Below are positions 1 through 13,154 of a DNA stretch of 64,000 nucleotides, in pieces. The notes below the pieces were generated by a model that worked only from the letters and a program-made list of their open reading frames with translations, did not search any database and was not told the DNA's origin. Numbering within the stretch: the stretch's first letter is position 1; every line of letters starts with the position of its first letter. This DNA comes from Plecoglossus altivelis (taxonomy: Eukaryota > Chordata > Actinopteri > Osmeriformes > Plecoglossidae), in NCBI GenBank assembly GCA_036571765.1, contig BROE01000019.1, positions 9,131,127 through 9,195,126 on the forward strand. Direction: 5' to 3'. The position numbers were made by a program, and so were the translations under genes.

Positions 1-24
1 CAGACCTCTTAACTCGAGAGCCAT
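1..24 (-). CDS. Start of a further gamma-type protocadherin variable exon (partial)
   Basis: Only eight codons (MALELRGL) lie inside the window, reading leftwards from an ATG at 24. The call rests on position. A copy of the conserved promoter element sits at 235-259, about 210 bp upstream, the same spacing as in the other array exons (about 200-230 bp). The start matches family layout, but there is too little protein to confirm a signal peptide or cadherin repeat. Extending the sequence leftwards would settle it. Confidence 0.45.
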
Positions 25-1110
25 CGCTTCAAAGGCACCCGCAGATCCAAATAATACAATGGTCTTCAAAAGAAAACAGACAGAGGAATAGTCCCATTCG
101 ATTGCAAAGATCTATATAAGCCTCATTCGGTATGAGATCGCTCCTCGTTTATCCCCTCGCAAAGACAAAACGAATCATATGACATCATAAAAGAAGGAGG
201 AGCCGAGAAGTCTGTCAGCAATAATAATGTTCACGGTCAACAGCGACATCCGGTGTTTATTCATGAATGGGGGCGCAATAAGTCGAGAACGTTTGTTCAA
301 ATAGAAATCATATGCGTTAACTTTTATGAAAATCATACACATAATTCTAGATATTACTTATTATGGTTATCCTATAAGAAAACAATAAATACAACAAATG
401 TAATGAAGCCCTTATATGTTTAACGCTCTTGCAAATCCAGACTGGACATGCGTAATTACGCAAGTGTAAATCAAAGTCAACGTTTACAATAGCAGTAAAG
501 TTGTAATGGTATGTGGCTAAAATACGTAATATATATGAATACTGGAGGCTACAACATCACCTCTGTAGTAATGTAAAAAGCATAAGCCATGATAGGTTTA
601 TTTACCAAGTCCAGGAAAGACTAGAAAACATGGTGACATTGCAACCTATAACAAGTGGAAGGTGAATAACGTTATACTACTAGAATCAGAAATGGTACCA
701 AGACCATTAAACCAAAATGACCATGTGGATAAAATGTATTAAAACCGTATATGCTGTTAAATGAATCCTCACACATTCAGCCATAGCAACTGGAAAGGCA
801 AGAGTCGCTGTCCAAGACCATGGTGCTGAATCGGATCACTGAGCAGTTTATGAAGCGATTTTTTACTGCTACTGACGGCACCAATTCGTGCGTAAAAACC
901 TTGTTTAGTCAGTGACGTATTGATGCACGGAACATACTTTTTACCAAAGCAATAAATGTGTAGGAAACTGAAATGAAACATATTAATAGGCGGTCGATGA
1001 TCAGACGTATTTTGCAGCCATAAGGTATAACAACAAATATTCTACCATTGATAATCGCTAAAACCGCAAAAAGCGAAGCATGTATTAAGCCATGGGTAGC
1101 CAGTACATAC
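25..1110. other. Inter-exon spacer, diverged copy
   Basis: This 1.1 kb spacer is longer than the roughly 0.45-0.6 kb spacers elsewhere in the array. Apart from the promoter element it holds AT-rich sequence. A weak copy of the common spacer block is recognisable near 807-840 (gtcgctgtcc...gtgctgaa). I see no gene in it. Confidence 0.6.
235..259 (-). promoter_or_regulatory. Pcdh conserved promoter element (CSE) of the left-edge exon
   Basis: The plus strand reads ggtcaacagcgacatccggt, matching the block found upstream of every other array exon. On the minus strand it holds the TGTCGCTG core. In mammals the equivalent element of clustered Pcdh promoters binds CTCF; binding here is inferred. 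Confidence 0.65.
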
Positions 1111-3483
1111 CTTATCACTAGTAGGCAGAGTTTGAGTCCTACTGAAGGTGTCTCCTCCATTGATACTGATCAGCTCCCCGTCACCAGGTGGAAACGACGT
1201 GGGGAAAACTACTACGTCACTCTTCATTGTGTCCGAGCTAAAGCACACGTCATACTGCTGAGTAGATTTGGAGTAAGACCAGCTCCCGTCAGGGTGGGTG
1301 GTTATCATTGGGGCGCTGTACCTGCTGAAACTGCCGTCTGTCTTGTGGCATTTTATTGCTATTAAACTGATGAGGCTCAGTAGAAATATCACTGATACTG
1401 AGGCTATGGAGATGAGCAGATACAGGTTGAGATCTGAGAAACTCTCCTCCTTTACTGGAAGCTGTCTGAAAGTTGTCTGCATGTCACCTGTACTTTCAAC
1501 CACCACAACATCAATAGACACAGTGGCAGACAGGGAAGGGTCTCCATTGTCAGACACCACTATGACCAGCGGGTGAGTTTTTAAGTCATTGTCACTCATG
1601 CGTCTCTTAGTCCTGATCTCTCCGTTGCTGCTTCCAATTCTGAACAGATTCGGCCCCTTTGGTTCAGAGATGTGATAAGAGAGCAGCGCATTGTAACCAG
1701 AGTCTGCGTCTACAGCCCTGATCTTGGCCACAAAGTAGCCCGCTTCAGCAGAGTAGGGAATGTTCTCAGAGTTGACAGAGCCTTGGTCAGAATAGGGCGG
1801 GAGAATAACAGGCGTGTTGTCATTCTCATCAAGGATAAAAACGTTCACAGTCACGTTGCTACTCAGCGGAGGAACACCACCGTCTGTGGCCTGAACTTGG
1901 AACTGAAATCGTTTCGTATCCTCGTAGTTAATCGACTGCAGGCTGTATATTTGTCCTGTTAACGAGTTCATATTTACAAGTGTGGTTACTGGTGTTGCAT
2001 TCCCATCTCCAATCAATGAATAAGAAATCTGGGCATTGTCATTCACGTCAGCATCATGCGCAGTCAGCGTAGCGATGAGAAAACCCACGGGACTATTTTC
2101 TTTCAAATAAATGCTTAAAACGTTGTCTGAAAAACGAGGTGAATTGTCGTTCACATCAGAGATGAGAACGGTAACGACACTGGAGCTAGAGAGAGATGGA
2201 GTCCCTTCGTCCACGGCTAGAATCGTCACATTATACTGGGATGCTAGCTCTCTGTCCAGCGGCCCATCAACTACAAGCGAGTAGTAATTTTTATATGAGG
2301 GCTGCAGCTTGAAAGGAACAGATGTAGCTATGCTACATTGCACCGCTCCGTTTTTACCTCCGTCACCATCGGTTACGGTTACCAAAGCCACAGCGGTGCC
2401 CGGTTTCACGTCCTCCTGTACTGTGTCTATGAGGGACGTTACCGAGATGGCAGGTGCGTTATCGTTTTCATCGATAACTTCGACTAAAACTTTACAATGG
2501 GTGCTTCTAGGCGGAACGCCCCTGTCTTTGGCCTGGACTCTTAACTCAATTGCAGGAGTTTCTTCGTGGTCAATAAGTCCAGTTACCTCAATGACTCCTG
2601 TCTCTGGATTAATGGTGAATAGATCTGGCCCATTTTCAGTGTCATCACGTACTAAAGAATATGTTATTTCACCGTTCACGCCTTCGTCTAAGTCCGTTGC
2701 TAAAACTGAAACAATCTTGGTCTCTTTTGCAGCATTCTCTTTAACTTTAACTTTGTATAGCGTCTGACTAAAAACGGGATAATTGTCATTAATATCCATA
2801 ACATTCACTACGATCTGTAAAGTACCGGATCTGGGCGGTTTTCCTCCGTCTGTAGCAGTCAGTACGAGCGAAATAACAGCCTGTTTCTCTCGATCTAAAG
2901 GTTTCTGTAACACCAACTCAGCAGACACACTCCGCTCTCCTCCGCTCTGCACATCCAGAGAGAAGTGTTCATTTGGACTCAGCTTGTAGGATTTTACAGA
3001 GTTACTGCCCACATCCGGATCTTTTGCAACGGGCAAGAGAAACTTGTCTCCAGCAATAGCATTTTCTGTTACATTTAGCGTCAGTTTATTCACTGAGAAA
3101 AATGGCGCATTGTCGTTTATATCCAATACATCTATTTCAATCCGATAAAGACTATGAGGATTTTGTGCCATGGCCTCAACATTTAAGGAACATTTCTTGC
3201 TAGTCCCACAAATTTCTTCTCTGTCGATTCTTTCACTTACAAAAAGGACGCCCGATTTACGATTTACCTCAAAATATTTCGTCTTGGATCCAGACACAAT
3301 CTGAAACATACGAGACTCCAGTTCCTGAACGTTAAGATTTAGATCCTTGGCGATATTTCCAACTACGGTTCCCTTGTTCACCTCCTCTGAGACGGAATAC
3401 ACGATCTGACAGGAAGATAAATCCACCGAACAAAGCAGCAGAAGAATACCACAGCAGAGTGATCCAAAAATGGAGAGGCCCAT
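1111..3483 (-). CDS. pcdhg: Protocadherin gamma-type variable exon (array exon 10), intact
   Basis: This encodes an entire ectodomain, membrane segment and variable tail of a clustered protocadherin, a homophilic neuronal adhesion protein. I chose the ATG at 3483 because it sits in the block GATAACGATGG shared with the starts of the other array exons; an in-frame ATG four codons upstream is the alternative. A hydrophobic signal peptide is followed by EC1 with the C-x5-C motif (CGTSKKC). Then come six cadherin repeats with DINDN/DENDN linkers and LDRE motifs, a membrane helix near residue 690, and a tail with the QYDVCF motif. Coding ends at AAG|GTATGT (last exon base 1111) in phase 0. Its tail ends TLPTSDK instead of the TLPTCEK of the other exons, and EC1-EC5 are diverged, whereas EC6 onward is nearly identical to its neighbours. 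Confidence 0.93.
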
Positions 3484-3684
3484 CGTTATCCACATATACT
3501 AAAAACCTTGATGGCTTCAATTACAGAATGCATAGATAACTACGCCACCGCTCACTTCCAAAATCCTCCCCGATACATAAGATACCGTGCAACACTGACA
3601 AAGCACTAAGAGCGTAATGGAGGCCAGGAGAGAAAGGAGGAGTTTGTAATAATAGATTAGTGAACATACACCGTTTCAGATCAC

Positions 3685-3710
3685 GGTCTACAGCGACGCC
3701 TTGTGTCTGC
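3685..3710 (-). promoter_or_regulatory. Pcdh promoter CSE for array exon 10
   Basis: The plus strand reads ggtctacagcgacgccttgt. The minus strand therefore carries ACAAGGCGTCGCTGTAGACC with the CGCT core, 202 bp upstream of the start codon. A TA-rich stretch (ctattattaca on the minus strand, near 3650) follows about 30 bp downstream and could position initiation. Confidence 0.8.
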
Positions 3711-4079
3711 AAAAATGAGAGTCGATTCTTCAATCCAGTATCTAGCATTTAAAGTATGGTCCCTGACATCTTGAACTGACATTCATAGAGACGTCCTTCA
3801 AATCTACACGTGGCTGTTACTTATATTTGTTAGGTGCTGCACTATAATGCCGAACAGGGTTGTGAATTCAAGTAGCGTAGAAGCAACTTTGCAATGACGC
3901 TGTTCAGCACTGCAGTGCTGAAAACAAGCATCTTTCGATTACAATGGAGCGTGATCAACCATTAAAAAAACCGTCATTCATTTTAACACCAAAATGTCAA
4001 AAAAACTGAAGCCAATAGAATTAAAGTTTCATTAAGTAATGATCTCTTAAAACTATATGATCTCCTTACCTTTTCGCAA

Positions 4080-7000
4080 GTGGGCAGAGTTTGAGTCCTA
4101 CTGAAGGTGTCTCCTCCATTGATACTGATCAGCTCCCCGTCACCAGGTGGAAACGACGTGGGGAAAACTACCACGTCACTCTTCATTGTGTCCGAGCTAA
4201 AGCACACGTCATACTGCTGAGTAGATTTGGAGTAAGACCAGCTCCCGTCTGGGTGGGTGGTTATCATGTTAGCGGGAGGACCATGGGGCTTAACCTTTGC
4301 TTTGAACTGCCGTCTGTCTTTTGGCATTTTAAAAATTATAAACTGCACACGCCGGCCAGACGCCGCCCCGCGCCCAGCGACCATCTGCAGGCAGAAGTAA
4401 GCCTTTGAGAGGCTCAGTTAGAAAACACTGATACCGAATGCTATGGAGATGAGCAGGATACAGGTGAGGATCTGAGAAACCTCTCCTCCGTTAACTGGAG
4501 TAGTTGGCACAGGGAGTGGTGCGTGGACAAGTTGGTGGCGTTCTGCATGTTCAGCGGCTGCGACATCTGCCTGCCGTACACTCTGTTTCGCCTGTGTTTT
4601 TCAGGAACTTCACGAGCCACCGAGCGAGCTCCCCCGGGGCAGCGGACGCCCCGGAGGAGCGCCATTGGAGACCACTCAAGCCCGGAAACACAGTGGCAGG
4701 GAGAGGGGAGAAGAGACTGGACCATTTCACATGTCAGGAAGCCATGCCAGGTCTTATAGCCATATTACACCTGATAGACCCATCGGTTGAGTTTAAGTGC
4801 AATTGGTCACACAATTGCGTTTTTGACGGACGGTCTTCATGCGGGCTCTTACCGATCCCTCTCGTCCGGTCTGCTTTCTCGCATTCGAACAGGATTGCGC
4901 GTGCCTCCTTTGGTTCAGAAGTGGTATATAGAAGAGGGCACGCATGGTATTACCAAGCTGCGACTTTAACGAAGCCCTAGCTTCGCCATCATAATGTACC
5001 CGGTTTCTACAAGCAGTAAAGGGTGCATGTCTCTTCAGAGGGTGGTGACATCAGAAGCACGTGGGGCCAAGAATAGGGCGCGGGAAGAATAAAAGGGACA
5101 GAGTGATACTGAGGCTATGGAGATGAGAGATACAGGTTGAAGATCTGAGAAACGCTCCTCCTTTACTGAAGCTGTCTGAAAGTTTTGTCTGCTATGTCAC
5201 GCTGTATTTTTCAACGCACAACATGAAAGATCAATAGACACGAGTGGCAGACAGGGAAGGGTCTCTCATTGTCAGACACACTTGATGACGGCAGGCGGGT
5301 GAGTGTTTTAAGTCATTGTCCACTCATGCGTCTCTTAGTCCTGATCTCTCCGTTGCTGCTTCCAATTCTGAACAGATTCGGCCCCTTTGGTTCAGAGATG
5401 TGATAAGAGAGCAGCGCATTGTAACCAGAGTCTGCGTCTACAGCCCTGATCTTGGCCACAAAGTAGCCCGCTTCAGCAGAGTAGGGAATGTTCTCAGAGT
5501 TGACAGAGCCTTGGTCAGAATAGGGCGGGAGAATAACAGGAGTGTTGTCATTCTCATCCAGGATAAAAACGTTCACAGTCACGTTGCTGCTCAGCGGAGG
5601 AACACCACCGTCTGTGGCCTGAACTTGGAACTGGAATCGTTTCGTTTCTTCGTAGTTAAACGACTGCAAACTGTAAATTTCGCCCGTCAGTTCATTAATG
5701 TTGATAAGCGATGAAGCCATTGCACTCCCTTTCAAAGAATATGATACATGCGCGTTTTCGTTTTCATCTGAGTCATGAGCATTTACTCTAACTACCAGGT
5801 CTCCAACTGGACTATTTTCTTTTAGATACACGTTGACAATGGGCTCTGGGAAGTGGGGTGGGTTGTCGTTCACATCAGTAATGTACACAGTAACAACACT
5901 GGTACTAGAGAGAGGGGGTGTTCCCTCATCTACAGCTGTGATGGTGATGTTGTACTGGGGGTGACACTCTCTATCTAAAGGTCCGTCCACTACCAGAGAA
6001 TACTGGTTTTTATAAGCCGACTGCAGTTTAAACGGAACAGTTCCGCTAATGTGAGCGTTCACAATTCCATTTTTACCACCATCTTGATCAGAGAGCCGCA
6101 TCAGTGCAACTGCAGAACCTGATTCAGCGTCTTCACTAACTGTGCTCATGAGAAAAGTCGTTGATATCTGCGGAGCGTTGTCATTCATGTCAATTATTTC
6201 TATTAAAACTTTGCAGTGTGTCGTTTTTGGCGGATGGCCTTGATCTGCAGCCTGAACTCGCAGTTCTACACCAACATTGTCTTCGTAGTCCAGATCACCT
6301 TTCAATAATATATCCCCGGAGTTTTGGTCGATAGAGAATAAATCATATTGTTTAACATTCCCGTGTCCAACAAACGAGTAGATAATTTGACTATTCATAC
6401 CTTCATCTAAATCTGTTGCGGTTAAAGAAATTATTTTGCTACCTATTTTACTATTCTCTGCGACTTTTACTTTGTAAAGAGGCTTGCTGAAAACGGGGCT
6501 ATTGTCATTGTTGTCGAATACATTCACCATGATCTGTAGTGTCCCTGATCGAGGAGGTTTTCCTCCGTCTACAGCAGTCAGTACGAGCTGAATAACAGCC
6601 TGTTTCTCTCGGTCTAAAGGTTTCTGTAACACCAACTCTGCAGACACACTCTGCTCTCCTCCGCTCTGCACATCCAGAGAGAAATGTTCATTTGGACTCA
6701 GCTTGTAGGTCTTAACAGAGTTACTGCCCACATCCGCGTCCTCAGCTAAAGGTAAAAGAAAACGCTCACCCGCCACTGCATTTTCGTAAATATTTAAAGT
6801 GATGGATTGTACAGTAAAAACGGGAACATTGTCATTAATATCCAAAATCGTTACTTCTGCGCGAAAGATGCTCGTCGGATTGTGCGCCACAGCCTCAACA
6901 TTCAGAGAGCATTTATCGCTGGTCCCGCAAAGCTCCTCTCGGTCGATTCTCTCATTCACGAACAAAATACCGGATTTCAGATTCACATCAAAATATTTCT

Positions 7001-7187
7001 TGTTCGATTCGGATACAACCTGAAACATACGAGACTCCAGTTCCTGAACATTGAGGTTGAGATCTTTAGCGATATTTCCAACAGCGGTTCCCTTGTTCAC
7101 CTCCTCTGAGACGGAGTAAGAAATCTGACCGGATGATACCTCCCATAAACAAAGCAGAGGGAACACAATCCACACGGAAACATCCAT
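4080..7187 (-). CDS. pcdhg: Protocadherin gamma-type variable exon (array exon 9), disrupted in EC6/membrane region
   Basis: The start ([12 protein letters not shown] at 7187) and EC1 to EC6 are clean down to about 5330. The last 60 or so codons of the tail (from THPDG to TLPTCEK, donor at 4079) are also clean. Between about 4268 and 5330 the reading frame is broken many times. The membrane-helix region appears twice (about 4430-4490 and 5105-5180), and the EC6 landmarks recur in order with many indels between 4500 and 5100. The exon spans 3108 bp, while its intact siblings span 2349 bp. The excess of about 760 bp fits a duplicated low-quality read segment better than a real insertion. EC2-EC3 closely resemble array exon 5 ([17 protein letters not shown]). 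I treat it as a real gene with an assembly error; a true pseudogene cannot be excluded. Confidence 0.8.
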
Positions 7188-7410
7188 CGTTATCCAATGA
7201 TTAGTAAATATCCGTCAGTTTATGCTCATCAGTTACTTATTATGAAACTAGCACAGTTATTTCAAATTCTAGCATAATCTACTGAATACGTCCTCTTCAG
7301 AGGTTTGGTATCGTGCAACACTGACAAAGCACTATAAGCGCAATGGAGGCCAGGAGAGAAAGGAGGAGTTTGTAATAATAGATTAGTGATCATACAGCGT
7401 TTCAGATCAC

Positions 7411-7436
7411 GGTCTACAGCGACGCCTTGTGTCTAC
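7411..7436 (-). promoter_or_regulatory. Pcdh promoter CSE for array exon 9
   Basis: The plus strand reads ggtctacagcgacgccttgt, identical to the element at 3685, and lies 224 bp upstream of the ATG at 7187. It sits in a spacer (7188-7784) nearly identical to those at 12932-13530, 17279-17877 and 20227-20825. Confidence 0.85.
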
Positions 7437-7784
7437 ATTAGCGAGAGCAAATTCTTCAATCCAGTTTCCACTACCTAAAGTATGGTCCTTAACATCTCAC
7501 ATTGATATTCATAGAAGCCTCCTTCAAATATATGCGTGGCGGACTCTCGTATCTTCAGTTCATTACACTATATTTCCAGACATAATAGTGGTTTCACAGA
7601 ACCGAATCCCCCTTTGTGATGTCGCTGTCCAGCCCAGTGGTGCTGAACACGACATTCAAATAGTTGCAATACATCTTAATCTGCCATTATAAGCAATCAT
7701 TAATCATATGAAAACTACAGGTCAAAATTAAATTATAGAATCAACATCGCATAATGCCATTTTTGTAGTGTGAAATCTTCTTAC

Positions 7785-10133
7785 CTTTTCGCAAGTGGGC
7801 AGGGTTTGAGTCCTACTGAAAGTGTCTCCTCCATTGATACTGATCAGCTCCCCGTCACCAGGTGGAAACGATGTGGGGAAAACTACTACGTCACTCTTCA
7901 TTGTGTCCGAGCTAAAGCACACGTCATACTGCTGAGTAGATTTGGAGTAAGACCAGCTCCCGTCTGGGTGGGTGGTTATCATTGGGGCGCTGTACCTACT
8001 GAAACTGCCGTCTGTCTTGTGGCATTTTACCACTATTAAACTGATGAGGCTCAGTAGAAATATCACTGATACTGAGGCTATGGAGATGAGCAGATACAGG
8101 TTGAGATCTGAGAAACTCTCCTCCTTTACTGGAAGCTGTCTGAAAGTTGTCTGCATGTCACCTGTATTTTCAACCACCACAACATCAATAGACACAGTGG
8201 CAGACAGGGAAGGGTCTCCATTGTCAGACACCACTATGACCAGCGGGTGAGTTTTTAAGTCATTGTCACTCATGCGTCTCTTAGTCCTGATCTCTCCGTT
8301 GCTGCTTCCAATTCTGAACAGATTCGGCCCCTTTGGTTCAGAGATGTGATACGAGAGCAGCGCATTGTAACCAGAGTCTGCGTCTACAGCCCTGATCTTG
8401 GCCACAAAGTAGCCCGCTTCAGCAGAGTAGGGAATGTTCTCAGAGTTGACAGAGCCTTGGTCAGAATAGGGCGGGAGAATAACAGGAGTGTTGTCATTCT
8501 CATCCAGGATAAAAACGTTCACAGTCACGTTGCTACTCAGCGGAGGAACACCACCGTCTGTGGCCTGAACTTGGAACTGGAATCGTTTTGTGTCTTCGTA
8601 GTTAAATGACTGCAAACTGTAAATTTCGCCCGTCAAATCTTTAATGTTGATTAGCGATGAAGTCATTGCACTCCCTTTTAGAGAATATGATACATGAGCG
8701 TTTTCGTTTTCATCCGAGTCATGAGCAATTACTCTAACTACCAGGTCTCCAACTGGACTATTTTCTTTTAAATAGACGTTGACGATGGGCTCTAGGAAGC
8801 GGGGTGGGTTGTCGTTCACATCAGAAATGTGCACAGTAACAACACTGGTGCTAGAGAGAGGGGGGGTTCCTTCATCTACAGCTGTTATGGTAATGTTGTA
8901 CTGGGGGTGACGCTCTCTATCTAAAGGCCCGTCCACTACCAGAGAATACTGGTTTTTATAAGAAGACTGCAGTTTAAACGGAACAGTTCCGCTAATGTGA
9001 CCGTTCACAACTCCATTTTTACCGCCATCTTTATCAGACAGCATTACTAACGCTACCGCAGCCCCAGACTCCACATCTTCCCTAACTGTGCTCATGAGTG
9101 ACGTCACTGATATCTGAGGCGCGTTGTCGTTCACGTCGATGACTTCTACTAAAACTTTGCAATGGGTGGTTTTCGGATATTGTCCTTGATCAGCAGCCTG
9201 CACGCGCAACTCAATTCCAGAGTTTTTCTCATAATCAAGATTATCTATCACTGATACATCCCCTGAATGAGGGTCAATATAAAACATATTATCTTCTTTA
9301 TTGTTACCATGGCCAACGAAAGAATAAACAATTTCTCCGTTCATACCTTCATCTATATCTTGTGCTTCGACACGTATTATTTTCAACCCAATTTTAACAT
9401 TCTCTGCAACTTTCACTTTGTATAAGGATTTGCTAAAAATGGGACTATTGTCATTGATATCCATGACATGTACGATAATCTTTAGAGTCCCAGATCTGGG
9501 TGGTTTTCCTCCGTCTACAGCAGTCAGTAGAAGCTGAATAACAGCCTGTTTCTCTCGGTCTAAAGGTTTCTGTAACACCAACTCTGCAGACACACTCTGC
9601 TCTCCTCCGCTCTGCACATCCAGAGAGAAGTGTTCATTTGGACTCAGCTTGTAGGATTTTACAGAGTTACTGCCCACATCCGCATCCTTAGCCACAGGCA
9701 GCAGAAAGCGCTCTCCTGTAATAATGTTTTCTGTTAAATTTAATGCTAGTGAATTAACAGAGAAAGAAGGTGCGTTGTCATTTATATCGAGGATGAGAAC
9801 TTCGACACGAAAGATGCTCATTGGATTGTGCACCACTGCCTGCACGCTCAGAGAGCATTTCTCACTGGTCCCACAAAGATCCTCTCGATCGATTCTTTCA
9901 TTAACGAACAAAACACCGGACTTCATATTCACATCAAAATATTTCTTACTCGATTCAGATACAACCTGAAACATACGAGACTCCAGTTCCTGAACATTGA
10001 GGTTGAGATCTTTAGCGATATTTCCAACAGCGGTTCCCTTATTCACCTCTTCTGAGACGGAGTAAGAAATCTGACCGGATGATACCTCCCATAAACAAAG
10101 CAGAGGGAACAAAATCCTCACGGAAACATCCAT
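7785..10133 (-). CDS. pcdhg: Protocadherin gamma-type variable exon (array exon 8), intact
   Basis: This is 783 codons from MDVSVRILF to TLPTCEK, followed by the donor AAG|GTAAGA at 7784. It has a signal peptide (about residues 1-20, ending near SSGQIS), EC1 with CGTSEKC, six cadherin repeats, and a membrane helix ([20 protein letters not shown]). The tail carries HPDG and QYDVCF motifs. The membrane-proximal stretch reads [10 protein letters not shown], which combines the ENTG of the exon-4/exon-1 tail type with the DMQTTF of the common type and so looks like a conversion junction. The product should act as a homophilic adhesion receptor after splicing to constant exons outside the window. 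Confidence 0.95.
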
Positions 10134-10362
10134 CGTTATCCGATGATAATTTAATATCCGTTATCTTATGAAGATCAGTTACTTCAAAGAAAATACTCAA
10201 ATTTGTATGATAGGCATCGATAATCTTCTAAATATGTGTTCCTTGAGGACTATGTCGACAGCATTCCGTGTTTCACCACAGCCCTACTGACAATAACGTT
10301 AAAAAAATTAGACGCTTAAGAAGGAGGAGTTACTGTAAAGAGAAATCAAATGAAAATATCCA

Positions 10363-10390
10363 CGGTCTGCAGCGACACCACGTGTTCAGA
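10363..10390 (-). promoter_or_regulatory. Pcdh promoter CSE for array exon 8, variant form
   Basis: The plus strand reads ggtctgcagcgacaccacgt, so the minus strand has ACGTGGTGTCGCTGCAGACC. This is closer to the CTCF-like form than the TTGTGTCT-type copies. It lies 230 bp upstream of the ATG at 10133. The surrounding 450-bp spacer differs from the common 600-bp spacer. Confidence 0.8.
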
Positions 10391-10582
10391 CTTCCTCTGA
10401 TATAGTCAGTATAGTGTTGTCCACAATACAACAAATAATAAACTGCCCATCGAGTAAAAACATTCCCAGATACGTTCATCGAACACAACATCATTAATCA
10501 CCATACGTCAAAAACAAACTTAACCGATGAGCACCTAAGTTGCATTGTGCAATTTTCTTTTAGTGTTATATAATGTTCTTAC

Positions 10583-12931
10583 CTTCTCGCATGTGGGCAG
10601 AGTTTGAGTCCTACTGAACGTGTCTCCTCCATTGATACTGATCAGCTCCCCGTCACCAGGTGGAAATGACGTGGGGAAAACTACTACGTCACTCTTCATT
10701 GTGTCCGAGCTAAAGCACACGTCATACTGCTGAGTAGATTTGGAGTAAGACCAGCTCCCGTCAGGGTGGGTGGTTATCATTGGGGCGCTGTACCTGCTGA
10801 AACTGCCGTCTGTCTTGTGGCATTTTACCGCTATTAAACTGATGAGGCTCAGTAGAAATATCACTGATACTGAAGCTATGGAGATGAGCAGATACAGGTT
10901 GAGATCTGAGAAACTCTCCTCCTTTACTGGAAGCTGTCTGAAAGTTGTCTGCATGTCACCTGTACTTTCAACCACCACAACATCAATAGACACAGTGGCA
11001 GACAGGGAAGGGTCTCCATTGTCAGACACCACTATGACCAGCGGGTGAGTTTTTAAGTCATTGTCACTCATGCGTCTCTTAGTCCTGATCTCTCCGTTGC
11101 TGCTTCCAATTCTGAACAGATTCGGTCCCTTTGGTTCAGAGATGTGATAAGAGAGCAGCGCATTGTAACCAGAGTCTGCGTCTACAGCCCTGATCTTGGC
11201 CACAAAGTAGCCGGCTTCAGCAGAGTAGGGGATGTTCTCAGAGTTGACAGAGCCTTGGTCAGAATAGGGCGGGAGAATAACAGGAGTGTTGTCATTCTCA
11301 TCCAGGATAAAAACGTTCACAGTCACGTTGCTGCTCAGCGGAGGAACACCGCCGTCTGTGGCCTGAACTTGGAACTGGAATCGTTTCGTTTCTTCGTAGT
11401 TAAATGACTGCAAACTGTAAATTTCGCCCGTCAAGTCATTAATGTTGATTAGCGATGAAGCCATTGCACTCCCTTTTAGAGAATATGATACATGAGCGTT
11501 TTCGTTTTCATCCGAGTCATGAGCAATTACTCTAAATACCAGGTCTCCAACTGGACTATTTTCTTTTAGATACACGTTGACAATGGGCTCTAGGAAGCGG
11601 GGTGGGTTGTCGTTCACATCAGAAATGTGCACAGTAACAACACTGGTACTAGAGAGAGGGGGGGTTCCCTCATCTACAGCTATGATGGTGATGTTGTACA
11701 GGGGGTGACATTCTCTATCTAAAGGTCCGTCCACTACCAGAGAATACTGGTTTTTATAAGAAGACTGTAGTTTAAACGGAACAGTTCCGCTAATATGACC
11801 GTTCACTACTCCATTTTTACCGCCGTCTTTATCAGAGAATATTACTAATGCGACTGCAGTACCAGATTCGGAATCCTCTCTCACGGTGCTCATGAGTGAA
11901 GTAGTTGATATCTGTGGAGCATTGTCATTTATGTCAACTACTTCTACCAAAACTTTGCTCTGTGTTATTTTAGGAGGTTGGCCTTTATCAGAAGCCTGCA
12001 CGCGCAGCTCAACCCCAACATTTTTTTCATAGTCCAGATCACCAGTAATGGATATTACCCCAGAATGAGGATTGATAGAGAACAAACCGTATCCTTTTGA
12101 ATTCCCATGGCCAATAAACGAGTATATTATTTTACTATTCATACCTTCGTCTAAATCTGTTGCAGAAAGGGTTATTATTTGGGTACCTAATTCTACATTC
12201 TCTAGGACTTTCACTTTGTAAAGAGGTTTGCTAAAAATTGGTTTGTTATCATTGTTATCCAGTACATTTACTATAATTTCTAACGTTCCTGATCGAGGAG
12301 GTTTTCCTCCGTCTACAGCAGTCAGTACGAGCTGAATAACAGCCTGTTTCTCTCGGTCTAAAGGTTTCTGTAACACCAACTCAGCAGACACACTCTGCTC
12401 TCCTCCGCTCTGCACATCCAGAGAGAAGTGTTCATTTGGACTCAGCTTGTAGGTCTTGACTGAATTAATCCCCACATCCGCGTCCTCAGCCATCGGTAAA
12501 AACAATCGTTCTCCTGCAATTGTATTTTCAGTTATATTTAAAGTTAGGAACTTAGACACGAAAGAAGGGGCGTTATCATTTGAATCCAAAATCGTTACTT
12601 CTGCGCGAAAGATGCTGGTTGGATTGTGCGCCACAGCCTCAACATTCAGAGAGCATTTCTCACTAGACCCACAAAGCTCCTCTCGGTCGATTCTCTCATT
12701 CACGAACAAAACACCGGACTTCAGATTCACATCAAAATATTTCTTGCTCGATTCGGATACAACCTGAAACATACGAGACTCCAGTTCCTGAACATTGAGG
12801 TTGAGATCTTTAGCGATATTTCCAACAGCGGTTCCCTTGTTCACCTCTTCTGAGACGGAGTAAGAAATCTGACCGGATGATACCTCCCATAAACAAAGCA
12901 GAGGAAAGACAATCCACACGGAAACATCCAT
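10583..12931 (-). CDS. pcdhg: Protocadherin gamma-type variable exon (array exon 7), intact
   Basis: This is 783 codons starting [11 protein letters not shown] at 12931, with the donor at 10582 after TLPTCEK. Signal peptide, C-x5-C (CGSSEKC) in EC1, six cadherin repeats, membrane helix and tail motifs are all present. Its EC3-EC4 block ([20 protein letters not shown] through [20 protein letters not shown]) is nearly the same as in array exon 2 at 23727-26079. Its EC5 segment (LKGSAMASS) matches exons 8 and 9 instead, so different domains have different closest relatives. The exon belongs to the homogenised gamma array. Confidence 0.95.
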
Positions 12932-13154
12932 CGTTATCCAATGATTAGTAAATATCCGTCAGTTTATGCACATCAGTGTCTCCTAAAACAATTAGCACAA
13001 TTGTTTCAAATTCAACCATAATCTACTGATTACGTCTCACTCAGAGGTTTGGTATCGTGCAACACTGACAAAGCACTATGAGCGCAATGGAGGCCACCAG
13101 AGAAAGGAGGAGTTTGTAATAATAGATTAGTGATCATACACCGTTTCAGATCAC

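Noticed and set aside
4441..4980. Overlapping open frames on both strands (94-158 codons) suggesting novel small genes
   Set aside because: The interval is a noisy copy of the protocadherin EC6/membrane region. The frames have no family features and arise from indels.
7429..7692. A recurring frame of 60-90 codons in each spacer (also near 13173, 17520, 20468)
   Set aside because: It recurs because the spacer DNA is duplicated. It overlaps the promoter element and shows no sign of coding constraint.
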